This document shows, piece after piece, positions 1 to 8,073 of a stretch of 64,000 nt of DNA (its first letter is position 1; the number at the start of each line of letters is the position of its first letter). Source of the DNA: Pantoea latae (GTDB taxonomy: Bacteria; Pseudomonadota; Gammaproteobacteria; Enterobacterales; Enterobacteriaceae); contig NZ_MWUE01000019.1 in assembly GCF_002077695.1 (NCBI RefSeq), positions 62,001 to 126,000 of the forward strand, given 5' to 3'. The notes under the pieces were generated by a model, which was not told the origin of the DNA, ran no database searches, and was given only the letters and a program-made list of their open reading frames with translations. A program made the position numbers and the translations under genes.

Positions 1-407
1 GCGCTTACAAGCTGTCCGTCTTTAACAGGAATCAGAAGTGAAGTTGTCTCTTGCTCAAAGAATGATTTTGGCAGGGGAAAAGAAAACAGCGGCAGGTATT
101 TTACAATGGTTTTACCACGCTCCTGTTCAGTGCAGCGCAGCAGCGGAAACAGTAGATTGACAGGCTCAATATGAGTAATTTCACCCTTTTCGCCATATTT
201 AACGAAACGCTTGCGCCAGTTTTCGCGCATTTCAGGCGACACACTAACGATTAAACCGCTCTGGTTTTCTGCACAATTATTTCCGCTAAGCATCAATTGT
301 TGATATTCATGCACCTGGCTGGCTGATATTTTGCTTTTTTCCGCGCCACTGAATTTTACATAGTCATGCCACGCTGAGAGGATGTTCCTTGATGAGTTTT
401 GCATCAT
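1..407 (-). CDS. unrecognised protein, N-terminal part (runs off the window)
   Basis: An open frame reads leftward from tandem ATG codons at 407 and 404 to the window edge without a stop, giving about 135 residues that begin MMQNSSRNILSAWHDY. The protein looks soluble, with no signal peptide or membrane segment, and holds charged and aromatic stretches typical of a real globular domain. I do not recognise the family. A large multidomain NTPase or helicase is one possibility, but no motif is visible in this part. Base composition is clearly more AT-rich than the genes beyond the tRNA at 658, which suggests a different history. The 3' end lies outside the window. Confidence 0.55.
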   Translation of the reverse strand, partial: MMQNSSRNILSAWHDYVKFSGAEKSKISASQVHEYQQLMLSGNNCAENQSGLIVSVSPEMRENWRKRFVKYGEKGEITHIEPVNLLFPLLRCTEQERGKTIVKYLPLFSFPLPKSFFEQETTSLLIPVKDGQLVS

Positions 408-616
408 GCTAAATAAACCTTAACCTGAGTATCTCCCTGATATTGATGGTGACAGAATAACATAGAGGTAATGTTTAAAGCCGCTAATTGTTCCCTCTAA
501 AACGGCCAGAACATTCTAGTTACAACATATTATTAAATTTCGCTTCACCCTCAGAATTTCGCGCTGCGCTGTTATTAATGAAGCAGGGCAATGCAGAAAC
601 TTAAAACGGGAAAAGC

Positions 617-648
617 AAAAAGCCCGCTCAGGTTTCCCTGAGCGGGCT
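617..648 (-). terminator. Rho-independent terminator of the first tRNA-Asn gene
   Basis: Inverted repeat arms of 12 bp at 621-632 and 637-648 with a TTTC/GAAA loop. Read on the minus strand it ends in a run of T. It lies just 3' of the tRNA. An almost identical copy follows the second tRNA-Asn gene. Confidence 0.85.
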
Positions 649-657
649 TCTTAAATA

Positions 658-733
658 TGGCTCCTCTGACTGGACTCGAACCAGTGACATACGGATTAAC
701 AGTCCGCCGTTCTACCGACTGAACTACAGAGGA
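658..733 (-). tRNA. tRNA-Asn (anticodon GTT), copy 1
   Basis: A 76-nt cloverleaf on the minus strand starting TCCTCTGTAGTTCAG, with the T-loop segment GGTTCGAGTCC and an encoded CCA end at 658-660. The anticodon stem-loop presents GTT (Asn). The sequence appears the same as E. coli tRNA-Asn from memory. It is identical over its full length to copy 2 at 15111-15186. Downstream lies the terminator at 617-648, upstream a strong promoter with a GC-rich discriminator. Confidence 0.97.
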
Positions 734-751
734 ATCGCTTGAACGGGGCGC

Positions 752-780
752 ATATTATCGACCTGCATCGGCCATGTCAA
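752..780 (-). promoter_or_regulatory. sigma-70 promoter of tRNA-Asn copy 1
   Basis: On the minus strand there is a -35 TTGACA (775-780), a 17-bp spacer and a -10 TAATAT (752-757), followed by a GCGCCCC discriminator. Such a GC-rich discriminator is known from stringently controlled stable-RNA promoters. Copy 2 has the same layout. Confidence 0.8.
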
Positions 781-997
781 AGCCCTTTTTCACAAAATTG
801 TCCAACTGCTGAAATAAACGCCACAGGCGGCGCGCCCGGCGGAGCAGGCGCCCGGCGTATAATGAACCTTTTTTTCCTCTGTCCAGCGTAATGAAAAAAT
901 TTAGCTGGCGTCACGCGCCGTTCCAGGCCGCTAAAGCGCGCGGTTTCTGCCGCAAGATAAAGATTTCAAAGTCGCTCACACTTCTTATCTCTGCCGT

Positions 998-1028
998 TTG
1001 TTCGTGGATTTTTTGGAATGTATATTCC
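998..1028 (+). promoter_or_regulatory. candidate promoter with overlapping GGAAT-N4-ATTCC operator
   Basis: A -35 like element TTGTTC (998-1003), a 17-bp spacer and a -10 TATATT (1021-1026) precede the Gfo/Idh gene. The -10 lies inside the palindrome GGAATGTATATTCC (1015-1028), which is followed by GTAAAAATC. A near copy of the palindrome and its TAAAAATC tail occurs at 5260-5280 between the TetR gene and the MetQ-like gene, suggesting a common repressor, most simply the TetR protein encoded at 4523-5164. Confidence 0.5.
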
Positions 1029-1062
1029 GTAAAAATCTCATTATGAAATAAGAGGGCGGTGG

Positions 1063-2184
1063 ATGAACAGAGTCAGGATCGGCATGATCGGCAGCGGCTA
1101 TATCGGACGCTGTCACGCTATCGCCTACGCGCAGGCGCCGACGGTCTTTGCCCTTAAAGGCGAAATCGTGCGCGAGATGCTGGCGGAGGTGAATCCGGCG
1201 CTAGCCCAGAAGCAGGCCGCCGCCTTTGGCTTCGCGCGTTCCACCGGCGACTGGCGCGAGCTGGTGCGCGATCCCGCCATCGACGTGGTGGATATCTGCG
1301 CGCCCAACTTTCTGCATAAAGAGATGGCGCTGGAGGCGATTCGCCACGGCAAACATGTCTACTCGGAAAAGCCGCTGTCGCTGTCGGTGGCCGATGCAGA
1401 GGAGATGGTGCAGGCGGCGCAGGCCGCTGGCGTCAAAACCTTGGTGGGCTTTAACTACATGAAGAACCCCACCAGCCAGCTGGCGAAAGAGATCATCGCG
1501 CGCGGCGAAATCGGCGAGGTGGTGCACTTCTACGGCACCCACAACGAAGATTATCTGGCGAAGCCGGAGACGCCGCTCGACTGGCACTGTCAGAAGGCGC
1601 TGGCGGGCCTCGGCGCGCTGGGGGATCTGGCGGCGCATATCGTCAATATGGCGCACTATCTGGTGGGCGATATCGAAGAGGTGAGCGGCGATATGATGAC
1701 GGTGATCAAAACCCGTCCCGACGCAAAAGATGCGAGCCGTCAGCTGCCGGTGGAGAACGAAGACCAGGCCAGCGCGCTGCTGCGCTTTCGCAACGGCGCG
1801 CACGGCGTGATTGAGACCTCGCGCATCGCCTGCGGCAGCAAAATGGGGCTGACCTATGTGGTCACCGGCACCAAAGGCACGCTGCGTTATACTCAGGAGC
1901 GCATGGCAGAGCTGGAACTCTATCTGCACGACGACCCGGCGGGGCGCCAGGGCTTTAAAACCATCCTCACCGGGCCGGCGCATCCCGACTACGCCAACTT
2001 CTGCGTCTCGGCCGGGCACGGCATCGGCTTTAACGATCAAAAAACGGTGGAGATACGGGACTTAATCAACGGCATCGCGGCGGGCGATCGCCTGTGGCCC
2101 GATTTTGCCGAAGGGCTGCAGGTGCAGAAGGTGCTGGAGGCGATTGCGCTGTCGGCCGCTGAGCGGCGCTGGCAGGCGGTATAG
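1063..2184 (+). CDS. Gfo/Idh/MocA-family NAD(P)-dependent oxidoreductase
   Basis: This 373-residue protein has the length and layout of the family. An N-terminal Rossmann fold carries GSGYIG at residues 10-15, and the conserved EKP motif at 102-104 contains the likely catalytic Lys103. Asp188 and His192 in GDLAAH fit the family's active site. These enzymes oxidise or reduce hydroxyl carbons of sugars and cyclitols with NAD(P). The substrate cannot be told from sequence. The ATG at 1063 follows GAGGGCGG. The gene converges with a leftward operon that encodes a sugar/lactone-type oxidase and a glycosyltransferase, and it shares a candidate operator with that operon's TetR gene, so a joint role in carbohydrate oxidation is an inference. 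Confidence 0.9.
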   Translation: MNRVRIGMIGSGYIGRCHAIAYAQAPTVFALKGEIVREMLAEVNPALAQKQAAAFGFARSTGDWRELVRDPAIDVVDICAPNFLHKEMALEAIRHGKHVYSEKPLSLSVADAEEMVQAAQAAGVKTLVGFNYMKNPTSQLAKEIIARGEIGEVVHFYGTHNEDYLAKPETPLDWHCQKALAGLGALGDLAAHIVNMAHYLVGDIEEVSGDMMTVIKTRPDAKDASRQLPVENEDQASALLRFRNGAHGVIETSRIACGSKMGLTYVVTGTKGTLRYTQERMAELELYLHDDPAGRQGFKTILTGPAHPDYANFCVSAGHGIGFNDQKTVEIRDLINGIAAGDRLWPDFAEGLQVQKVLEAIALSAAERRWQAV

Positions 2185-2191
2185 CTGGAAA

Positions 2192-2213
2192 GGGCGCGCG
2201 ACGCCGCGCGCCC
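2192..2213. terminator. GC-rich hairpin between convergent genes
   Basis: Nine-bp perfect arms at 2192-2200 and 2205-2213 with a four-base loop lie between the converging Gfo/Idh and GT8 genes. There is no clear T run, so this may be a weak or bidirectional terminator. Confidence 0.4.
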
Positions 2214-2219
2214 CCATCA

Positions 2220-3047
2220 TTATCCTGCGGCTTTCTCCCACCAGAGCTTATCCAGCGCATAGTAGCGGTCGCGTTCGCCTTCCGGCTGCTGCAAATCGCG
2301 CTTCCAGGGCTTCGCCAGAATAAAGTGCAGGTTCTTCACCTCACTCTCTTTCCACATGCGGCTGTGCTGGAACGGCAGGGTTTTCAGTGCGTTGTAGATA
2401 TAGGAGAGCGGCAGCCAGCGTCCATGAAACGCCTCGTTCAGCAGATCCTGCTCCGAGAAGGGATACGCCTTGAGATCCACAATCGCGGCCACGCGGTCCG
2501 CCAGCTGCTCAAAGACCTTATTGTCCGGCGTCAGCACCAGAAACCCGCCGTTCAGGTAGTTATCCAGCAGAACAGGCGCCGGCTCGCCGCGATCCTGCCA
2601 GGTGTAGTGGCAGTTTTCCGGCTGCCAGCTGGCAGGATAGGAGGCGATCTGATTCGGGTTGCAGCGGCAGGCGTGACAGGCCGCCAGCAGGTTGTCGCCC
2701 AGATCGAGGGTAAACAGCTCATCCATGTTCTGCAGCACCAGCATATCGGCGTCAAGAAACACCACGCGTTCGCAGTCGGTGAGCTGCCAGGCGCGCAGCT
2801 TGGTCCAGACTTCGCCGAACTGCGCCGAGGCGTAGTGCTGCTCCAGCGCGCTATTGGGATAGATCGGATCGACAGGATGCACCACGCAGCCTTCCGCCTG
2901 CAGCGCTTCGCGATCCGCCAGCGGGATCGCCTCGGTGGTCATCACGATCAGCGGCCAGCGCGTGCCGCTCTGCTTCAGTGAACGGTGCAGCGCCTTCACG
3001 CCCACCAGATAATCGGGCTGCGTCAGCAGCGTAACCCATGCAAACAT
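2220..3047 (-). CDS. glycosyltransferase family 8 (glycogenin-like) protein
   Basis: The protein of 275 residues has the family 8 nucleotide-sugar transferase pattern. The N-terminal MFAWVTLL strand is followed by the metal-binding DxD motif LDADM with DAD at residues 99-101, then LNGGFLVL and a C-terminal NLHFILAKPWK segment. Such enzymes transfer a sugar from a nucleotide donor with retention of configuration, and no membrane segment is seen, so a cytoplasmic location is likely. The ATG at 3047 is preferred over one at 3074 because a GGGAGAG ribosome site lies directly upstream and the longer start would overlap the previous gene. It is the last gene of the TetR - lactone oxidase - GT8 operon, 19 bp behind its neighbour. 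Acceptor and donor are unknown. Confidence 0.85.
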   Translation of the reverse strand: MFAWVTLLTQPDYLVGVKALHRSLKQSGTRWPLIVMTTEAIPLADREALQAEGCVVHPVDPIYPNSALEQHYASAQFGEVWTKLRAWQLTDCERVVFLDADMLVLQNMDELFTLDLGDNLLAACHACRCNPNQIASYPASWQPENCHYTWQDRGEPAPVLLDNYLNGGFLVLTPDNKVFEQLADRVAAIVDLKAYPFSEQDLLNEAFHGRWLPLSYIYNALKTLPFQHSRMWKESEVKNLHFILAKPWKRDLQQPEGERDRYYALDKLWWEKAAG

Positions 3048-3066
3048 GGTTCTCTCCCTGTGAAAG

Positions 3067-4449
3067 TCAGTCAAAAAGCGCGGTCAGATAATCGTTGCTG
3101 AAGCGGCGCTGCGGATCCAGCTCGCGGCTCAGCGCGCGGAAATCATCCCAGTGCGGATAGACGTCGCGCCAGCTATAGCGGCTGGCGTCGTAATATTTGC
3201 CCCAGTGCGGTCGGCCGCCTTCTTCCGCCAGCAGCTTCTCCACTTCGGTCAGAAAGTGCAGGCCATCCTGCGACAGCGAACCGTCATCGGCGTAGTAGAC
3301 CACAAAGCCAAAAAAGCAGGTCGGCTCGCCGTAGGCCGGGCTGAGCCAGGCCTCAGAGGCGCCGGTGCAGCGCAGAATGATCGGATAGTGCATATGCGGC
3401 CGGTTAGCGGCGTACCAGCGTTTGATTTTGCTGATTACCGCGGGCGTGCGCGACAGCGGCACGCCGATCTCGACGTTGATCTGCGGCACGGCGATGCCGC
3501 GGCAGAAAAGCTGATAGATATCGCCGGTGACGTCGGTAAAGTCGCGAAAGCGGGTCACGGTGCGGAACTGCTTGCCGCCTTTGCCGTGGATCTGGGTGTC
3601 ACGGTGCATCTGCTCCAGCGTCTGGTCGATGGTGCTGTTCAGGCTATCGTCGCCCCGATCGTCATGCTTCACCACCTCGCGGCCGTTCGCCTGCCACTCG
3701 GCGCTTTCCTGCGCGCTGGCTTCACGGGCATTCCAGACGTGCATCAGATTGTCGTCGACGAACCACCAGGCCTTGCTGAGCGCATATTCCTGATTCCAGC
3801 GCAGCAGATCTTGCTCAAGGGTGTCCGCCGTCACGGCGTTTTTATGGCAGGTATAGATGCGGAAGGGCTGGGTGCGCAGCGTGACGGCGGTGACGATGCC
3901 GAGCGCGCCGAGCGTCACCTGCGCGGCGGGAAAGTCCGGCTCGCCGCGGGTGAATTCGCGCACGGAACCGTCGGCCAGCACCATGCGAATGCGCAGCGCC
4001 TCGTCCGCCAGCGAGCTTTGATGCAGCCCCTGGCCGTGGGTGCCGGTCGCCATCGCGCCCGCCAGCTTTTGCACCGCAATCACGCCTGGCGACGCGGCCA
4101 GCATGCGATCCATCGCGGTAAGCTGAATATAGAGGTCGTTAAGGGAGGTGCCCGCCGCCACGGTGACGCTCTCGGCGTCCTGCGCCAGCAGGCCCGTCAG
4201 GGCGCTGATATCCACCAGCACCTCATCCTCTTCGACCGCCAGCATGCGGCCCGGCGACAAACGGCTGCCCATCACGCGCACGCGGCCCTGGGTGCTGCGC
4301 AGCAGCTGCTGCAGCTCCGCTTCGCTGCGCGGTTGATGGAGCTGCTGGCGGCTGCCAACGCGGGCGTTTTGCGCCCAGTTCCACAGCGACGCGTCCTCGG
4401 CGCTGAGGGTGGTGTTGCGAAGGGGATAACGTTCGACGTCTCTGCTCAC
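3067..4449 (-). CDS. FAD-linked lactone/polyol oxidase (D-arabinono-1,4-lactone oxidase family)
   Basis: This 460-residue protein has an FAD_binding_4 (PCMH-type) N-terminal domain, with the FAD-contact region at about residues 50-185 including GATGTHGQG-like AMATGTHGQG. The C-terminal ALO domain ends in HWGK at 415-418 and a DPQRRFSNDYL tail. Known relatives include L-gulono-lactone, D-arabinono-lactone, alditol and sorbitol/xylitol oxidases, which pass electrons to oxygen or another acceptor. No signal peptide is visible. It sits between a TetR regulator (73 bp upstream) and a GT8 glycosyltransferase (19 bp downstream), all leftward, so the three probably form an operon. Which lactone or polyol is used is not determined. 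Confidence 0.88.
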   Translation of the reverse strand: MSRDVERYPLRNTTLSAEDASLWNWAQNARVGSRQQLHQPRSEAELQQLLRSTQGRVRVMGSRLSPGRMLAVEEDEVLVDISALTGLLAQDAESVTVAAGTSLNDLYIQLTAMDRMLAASPGVIAVQKLAGAMATGTHGQGLHQSSLADEALRIRMVLADGSVREFTRGEPDFPAAQVTLGALGIVTAVTLRTQPFRIYTCHKNAVTADTLEQDLLRWNQEYALSKAWWFVDDNLMHVWNAREASAQESAEWQANGREVVKHDDRGDDSLNSTIDQTLEQMHRDTQIHGKGGKQFRTVTRFRDFTDVTGDIYQLFCRGIAVPQINVEIGVPLSRTPAVISKIKRWYAANRPHMHYPIILRCTGASEAWLSPAYGEPTCFFGFVVYYADDGSLSQDGLHFLTEVEKLLAEEGGRPHWGKYYDASRYSWRDVYPHWDDFRALSRELDPQRRFSNDYLTALFD

Positions 4450-4522
4450 GACTGCGTTCCTGTGTTGAGGTCGGAAAATTTACGTCAGTTAAGCGTAGCC
4501 CATCACAGCGTTGTCGCTTCCC

Positions 4523-5164
4523 TTAAACCGATTTACGGATGTAGCGCAGCGTTGCCGTCACCGCCAGCTGGCGATTGCGGCGGATACTCTCCTCTTCGCT
4601 GTTGTCCGGACTAAAAAGCGCGTTGAAGGTGTAGCGGTTGGAGACGTGATGCACGCAGATGCTGCTGATCAGGCGGTGCACGTCGATGGTTTCCACCTCG
4701 CGGATAAAGATCCCCTGGCGCTGGCCGCGCGTCAGAATATCCTCCAGCACGTCGAGTGCGCTGCGGTTCAGCGCTTTGATACGCGGCGACTGGCTGATAT
4801 AGCGGCCGCGCAGCAGGTTTTCGGTGCAGACCAGCCGCATAAAATCGGGATGAGAGACGTGATAGTCGAAGCTCGCCTCCACCAGCTTGCTCATCGCCAG
4901 CTCCGGCTCCATCGCGGCCAGGTTCAGGCCGGTCTCATGCTGACGAATCGCCTGATAGACCTGCTCCAGCACCTCGATATAGAGCTTCTCTTTGCTGCCG
5001 AAATGGTAGATCACCATGCGTTTGGTGGTCTGCGCGTTTTCGGCGATCTGCTCCAGCCGCGCGCCCTGCATGCCGTACTCGGCGAAGGTAGTCAGCGCGC
5101 CGGCGAGAATACGTTTTTTTAGCCCTTCAGGGTCGTTTTTGCGTTTGGGTGTGGTGTCGGACAT
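4523..5164 (-). CDS. TetR/AcrR-family transcriptional regulator
   Basis: The 213-residue product has an N-terminal helix-turn-helix (about residues 15-60, with TFAEYGMQGARLEQIA and TTKRMVIYHFGSKEKLY) and a ligand-binding C-terminal half of the usual length. The ATG at 5164 is chosen over an in-frame TTG at 5179. It is the first gene of the leftward operon with the lactone oxidase and GT8 genes. The palindrome GGAATAGTATTCC at 5260-5272, about 95 bp upstream, is repeated in variant form before the Gfo/Idh gene, which makes it a good candidate operator for this repressor. The effector is unknown. Confidence 0.9.
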   Translation of the reverse strand: MSDTTPKRKNDPEGLKKRILAGALTTFAEYGMQGARLEQIAENAQTTKRMVIYHFGSKEKLYIEVLEQVYQAIRQHETGLNLAAMEPELAMSKLVEASFDYHVSHPDFMRLVCTENLLRGRYISQSPRIKALNRSALDVLEDILTRGQRQGIFIREVETIDVHRLISSICVHHVSNRYTFNALFSPDNSEEESIRRNRQLAVTATLRYIRKSV

Positions 5165-5259
5165 AGCGCTCAGTAACAAGGAAAATCAAACCGGCATGGT
5201 ATCACAGCGCGCCAGGGTCGTTTGGCGACGCGAGCGGCTGCGCGTTTATATTCATTTCA

Positions 5260-5280
5260 GGAATAGTATTCCTGTAAAAA
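5260..5280. promoter_or_regulatory. candidate operator: perfect palindrome GGAATAGTATTCC plus TGTAAAAA tail
   Basis: GGAATA-G-TATTCC (5260-5272) is a perfect inverted repeat in the divergent region between the TetR gene (start 5164) and the MetQ-like gene (start 5367). The element at 1015-1037 has the same arms and the same TAAAAATC tail. It could control either or both divergent units. Confidence 0.5.
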
Positions 5281-5366
5281 TCATAATGGGGATATAAGCA
5301 ACTGCGTATACTGCGGCTATCTGCGGTGGCCGCAGTTAACGTTACTATCACTTTGGGGAAATAGTT

Positions 5367-6197
5367 ATGCGCACATCCGGGGCTGTTGTCAAAAAAGGCT
5401 TTCTTTCACTTACCTCTGCCGCGCTGCTGGTGGCGGGCGTGGCGCTGGCGCCGTTCGCCTCAGCCTGGGCCGCCGACAAAACCACGGTAAAAGTCGGCAT
5501 TATGAGCGGCGAAGATGAAGATGTCTGGCGCGAAGTGGTAAAGCAGGCGGCGGCGAAAGGGCTGACGGTCAAAACCGTGGTCTTCAACGACTATAACCAG
5601 CCGAACGAGGCGTTGCAGAACGGCGAAGTCGACGCCAACGCCTTCCAGCATCAGCCTTTCCTCAATAACCAGATCAAAGTTAATCACTACGACATCGTGC
5701 GCGTCGGCGATACGGCGGTGTGGCCGATCGGCCTCTATTCGAAAAAGGTGAAAGCCGCGGCGGATCTGAAAGCGGGCGCGGTGATCGGCGTGCCGAACGA
5801 TCCCTCCAACGAAGCGCGCGGCCTGGTGCTGCTGGAGCAGCAGGGCGTGATCAAACTGCGTCCTGGCGCGGGCATTGCCGCCACCACGGCGAATATCACC
5901 GACAATCCGCGCCACGTGCAGATTAAAGAGCTGGACTCCGGCATTATCGGACGCTCGGTGCCCGATCTCGACGCTGCGGTGGTCAACACCGACTGGGCGC
6001 TGAAGAGCGGCCTGACCAAAACGGACCGCATCGCTCAGGAGCCGGTCAAAGACAACCCCTACAACAACTTTATCGCGGTGAAAAAAGAGAGCGTTGACGC
6101 GCCCTGGGTCAAAACCCTGGTTGCCTCCTATCAAAACGACGCAGTGAAAAAGGTGTTTGATCAGGTCTACAAAGGCACCGGCTTAACCGCCTGGTAA
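5367..6197 (+). CDS. MetQ/NlpA-family periplasmic substrate-binding protein
   Basis: The 276-residue protein has an N-terminal signal (basic start, hydrophobic core at about residues 12-32, cleavage likely near SAWA-AD) followed by the MetQ/NlpA binding fold, with blocks such as VFNDYNQPNEAL, DANAFQHQPFL and AVVNTDWAL. In the known system this protein captures methionine or a related amino acid and delivers it to MetNI. Unlike E. coli MetQ, no lipobox cysteine is seen at the end of the signal, so it is probably a soluble periplasmic protein. Its ATPase and permease genes follow with gaps of 11 bp and an overlap. The sulfur-related genes downstream suggest a sulfur amino acid or analogue as ligand, which is inferred. 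Confidence 0.92.
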   Translation: MRTSGAVVKKGFLSLTSAALLVAGVALAPFASAWAADKTTVKVGIMSGEDEDVWREVVKQAAAKGLTVKTVVFNDYNQPNEALQNGEVDANAFQHQPFLNNQIKVNHYDIVRVGDTAVWPIGLYSKKVKAAADLKAGAVIGVPNDPSNEARGLVLLEQQGVIKLRPGAGIAATTANITDNPRHVQIKELDSGIIGRSVPDLDAAVVNTDWALKSGLTKTDRIAQEPVKDNPYNNFIAVKKESVDAPWVKTLVASYQNDAVKKVFDQVYKGTGLTAW

Positions 6198-6208
6198 GGA
6201 CAGCGAGC

Positions 6209-7327
6209 ATGACAGTTATCGAGCAGGCCGGGGCCTCCTTCAGCGCCGCCACGCGCGGCGTCGCGGAGGAGGCGCAGCAGGTGGTCTCGCTGCCGGAGAG
6301 CGTGGTGAGCCTGCACAAGGTGTCGCGCCGCTTCGGCGAGACGCAGGCGCTGAACCAGGTGTCGCTGAAGGTGCGCAAGGGCGAGATCCTCGGCATTATC
6401 GGCCGCAGCGGCGCGGGGAAATCGACGCTGATCCGCTGCCTCAACGGCCTGGAGCAGCCCGACGAGGGCGTGATCGAAATCGAAGGCCAGCGCATCACCG
6501 GCCTGTCGGAGAAGCAGCTGCAGGCGGTGCGCAGCCGCGTCGGCATGGTGTTTCAGCACTTCAACCTGCTGTCGGCGAAAACCGTGGCGCAAAACGTGGC
6601 GCTGCCGCTGAAGATCGCCGGTATGGCGAAGGCGGAGCGCGACCGGCGCGTCGCGGAGCTGCTGGCGCTGGTCGGGCTGGCGGATAAGGCGCGCCACTAC
6701 CCGGCGGCGCTGTCGGGCGGCCAAAAGCAGCGCGTCGGCATTGCCCGCGCGCTGGCGGCCAGCCCGGCGCTGCTGCTGTGCGACGAGGCGACCTCGGCGC
6801 TCGATCCCGAAACCACCCGATCTATCCTCACGCTGCTGAAAGCACTCAATCAGCGGCTCGGCATCACCATCCTGCTGATCACCCATGAGATGGAGGTGAT
6901 CAAGTCGGTGGCGCATCGCGTGGCGGTGATCGACGCCGGAGAGATTATCGAACAGGGGCCGGTGTGGCAGGTCTTCGCCCATCCACAGAAGGAGCTGACC
7001 CGCACGCTGCTGCGCGGACTGCTGCCGCAGCTGCCGGAAAGCATCGCCGCGCGCCTCAGCCAGCAGAAGCAGGGTGAGGCGATCTACAGCGTGCATTTCG
7101 CCGGCGAAGAGGCGCAGGGCGAGCTGCTGACGCGCTTCGCCTGCGCCTTGCCCGGCGCGTTTCGCCTGATTCAGGGCGGCGTCGACCATATTCAGCACTA
7201 CGCGGTGGTGCGCTTCTTTATTGCTATCCCGGCCAGCAACGGCGCCGATGAGCAACGGGTTCTCGCCTGGCTGCATCAGCAGCAGGCTCAGGTGGAAAAG
7301 GTGGGCTATGTCGCCAGTTATGTTTGA
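6209..7327 (+). CDS. MetN-like ABC transporter ATPase with C-terminal NIL domain
   Basis: This 372-residue ATPase has Walker [10 protein letters not shown] (65-73), a Q-loop in VFQHFNLLS, the LSGGQ signature near 168-172, Walker B LLLCDEATSALDP, and a C-terminal regulatory NIL/ACT-type domain from about residue 285. MetN-type proteins power D/L-methionine import, and the NIL domain mediates substrate feedback inhibition. The N-terminus carries about 25 residues more than the E. coli protein before the first ABC strand, but the start at 6209 has a nearby GACAGCGAGC ribosome-site-like region. It is translationally coupled to the permease gene, which starts inside its 3' end. Confidence 0.92.
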   Translation: MTVIEQAGASFSAATRGVAEEAQQVVSLPESVVSLHKVSRRFGETQALNQVSLKVRKGEILGIIGRSGAGKSTLIRCLNGLEQPDEGVIEIEGQRITGLSEKQLQAVRSRVGMVFQHFNLLSAKTVAQNVALPLKIAGMAKAERDRRVAELLALVGLADKARHYPAALSGGQKQRVGIARALAASPALLLCDEATSALDPETTRSILTLLKALNQRLGITILLITHEMEVIKSVAHRVAVIDAGEIIEQGPVWQVFAHPQKELTRTLLRGLLPQLPESIAARLSQQKQGEAIYSVHFAGEEAQGELLTRFACALPGAFRLIQGGVDHIQHYAVVRFFIAIPASNGADEQRVLAWLHQQQAQVEKVGYVASYV

Positions 7328-7964
7328 TCTGCTGCTCAACGCGCTGTGGGAAACCGTGATCATGACGGCGATCTCCGGGCTGTTTTCGCTGCTTGCCGGG
7401 CTGCCGCTCGGCCTGATCCTGGTGATGACCAGCCCAGGCGGCATCGCCGAACATCGCGGCGTCAATCGCCTGCTCGGCCTGGTCATCAACGGCTTTCGCT
7501 CGCTGCCGTTTATTATTTTGCTGGTGGCGCTGATCCCCTTTACCCGCTTTCTGGTCGGCACCTCGCTCGGCACCTGGGCGGCGATTGTGCCGCTGTCGAT
7601 CACCGCGACGCCCTATTTTGCGCGCGTGGCGGAGGTGTCGCTGCGCGATGTCGATCGCGGGCTGATCGACGCGGTGCGCGCCATGGGCGCCAGCAGGCTG
7701 CGCATCGTCTGGGACGTGCTGATCCCGGAAGCGCTGCCGGGCATTCTGGCTGGGTTCGTGGTGACGCTGGTGGCGCTGATCGGCGCGTCGGCGATGGCGG
7801 GCGCGATTGGCGCGGGCGGGCTGGGTGACCTGGCGATCCGCTACGGCTATCAGCGTTTTGATACGGCGGTGATGGTAGCGGTGATCGCGGTGCTGATCGT
7901 GCTGGTGTGCGGTATTCAGTGGCTGGGGGATCGGCTGGTGGCGCGCATCGACAGGCGCCACTAG
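7308..7964 (+). CDS. MetI-like ABC transporter permease
   Basis: The product is 218 residues with about five hydrophobic membrane segments and the EAA loop region ([21 protein letters not shown]) typical of binding-protein-dependent permeases. Closely MetI-like features are [34 protein letters not shown] and the C-terminal GDRLVARI. The ATG at 7308 (MSPVMFDLL) is chosen because it aligns with E. coli MetI (MSEPMMWLL); 7320 is an alternative. It overlaps the ATPase gene by 20 bp, the usual sign of a coupled operon. It forms the inner-membrane channel of the MetQNI-type importer. Confidence 0.92.
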   Translation: MSPVMFDLLLNALWETVIMTAISGLFSLLAGLPLGLILVMTSPGGIAEHRGVNRLLGLVINGFRSLPFIILLVALIPFTRFLVGTSLGTWAAIVPLSITATPYFARVAEVSLRDVDRGLIDAVRAMGASRLRIVWDVLIPEALPGILAGFVVTLVALIGASAMAGAIGAGGLGDLAIRYGYQRFDTAVMVAVIAVLIVLVCGIQWLGDRLVARIDRRH

Positions 7965-8073
7965 GCGCTTGTGCCTTTTCCCGCAATCGATAGCACTATT
8001 TCTTTTTAAACATCGGCGCGCTGCGAGCATAAAGTACCTGCAAACAGTGACTTATTACCTCAAGGAGTGCGCT

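Larger units (their letters stand above)
734..1062. other. intergenic region between tRNA-Asn copy 1 and the Gfo/Idh gene
   Basis: This stretch of 329 bp holds the tRNA promoter at its left end and a candidate promoter and operator at its right end (see 998-1028). A 47-codon ATG frame at 891-1034 exists but overlaps that promoter and is not accepted as a gene. Confidence 0.6.

Noticed and set aside
891..1034. 47-codon ATG frame with a hydrophobic segment before the Gfo/Idh gene
   Set aside because: It lacks a ribosome site and overlaps the candidate promoter and palindrome; no recognisable family.
3151..4614. Long open frame on the plus strand opposite the lactone oxidase
   Set aside because: It is antisense to a clear FAD oxidase gene and its composition (Ala/Arg/His/Gln-rich, no motif) is that of high-GC shadow frames.
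7965..8073. Possible weak hairpin with TTTT after the MetI-like gene (GGC..GCC)
   Set aside because: The stem is only three base pairs, too short to support a terminator call.
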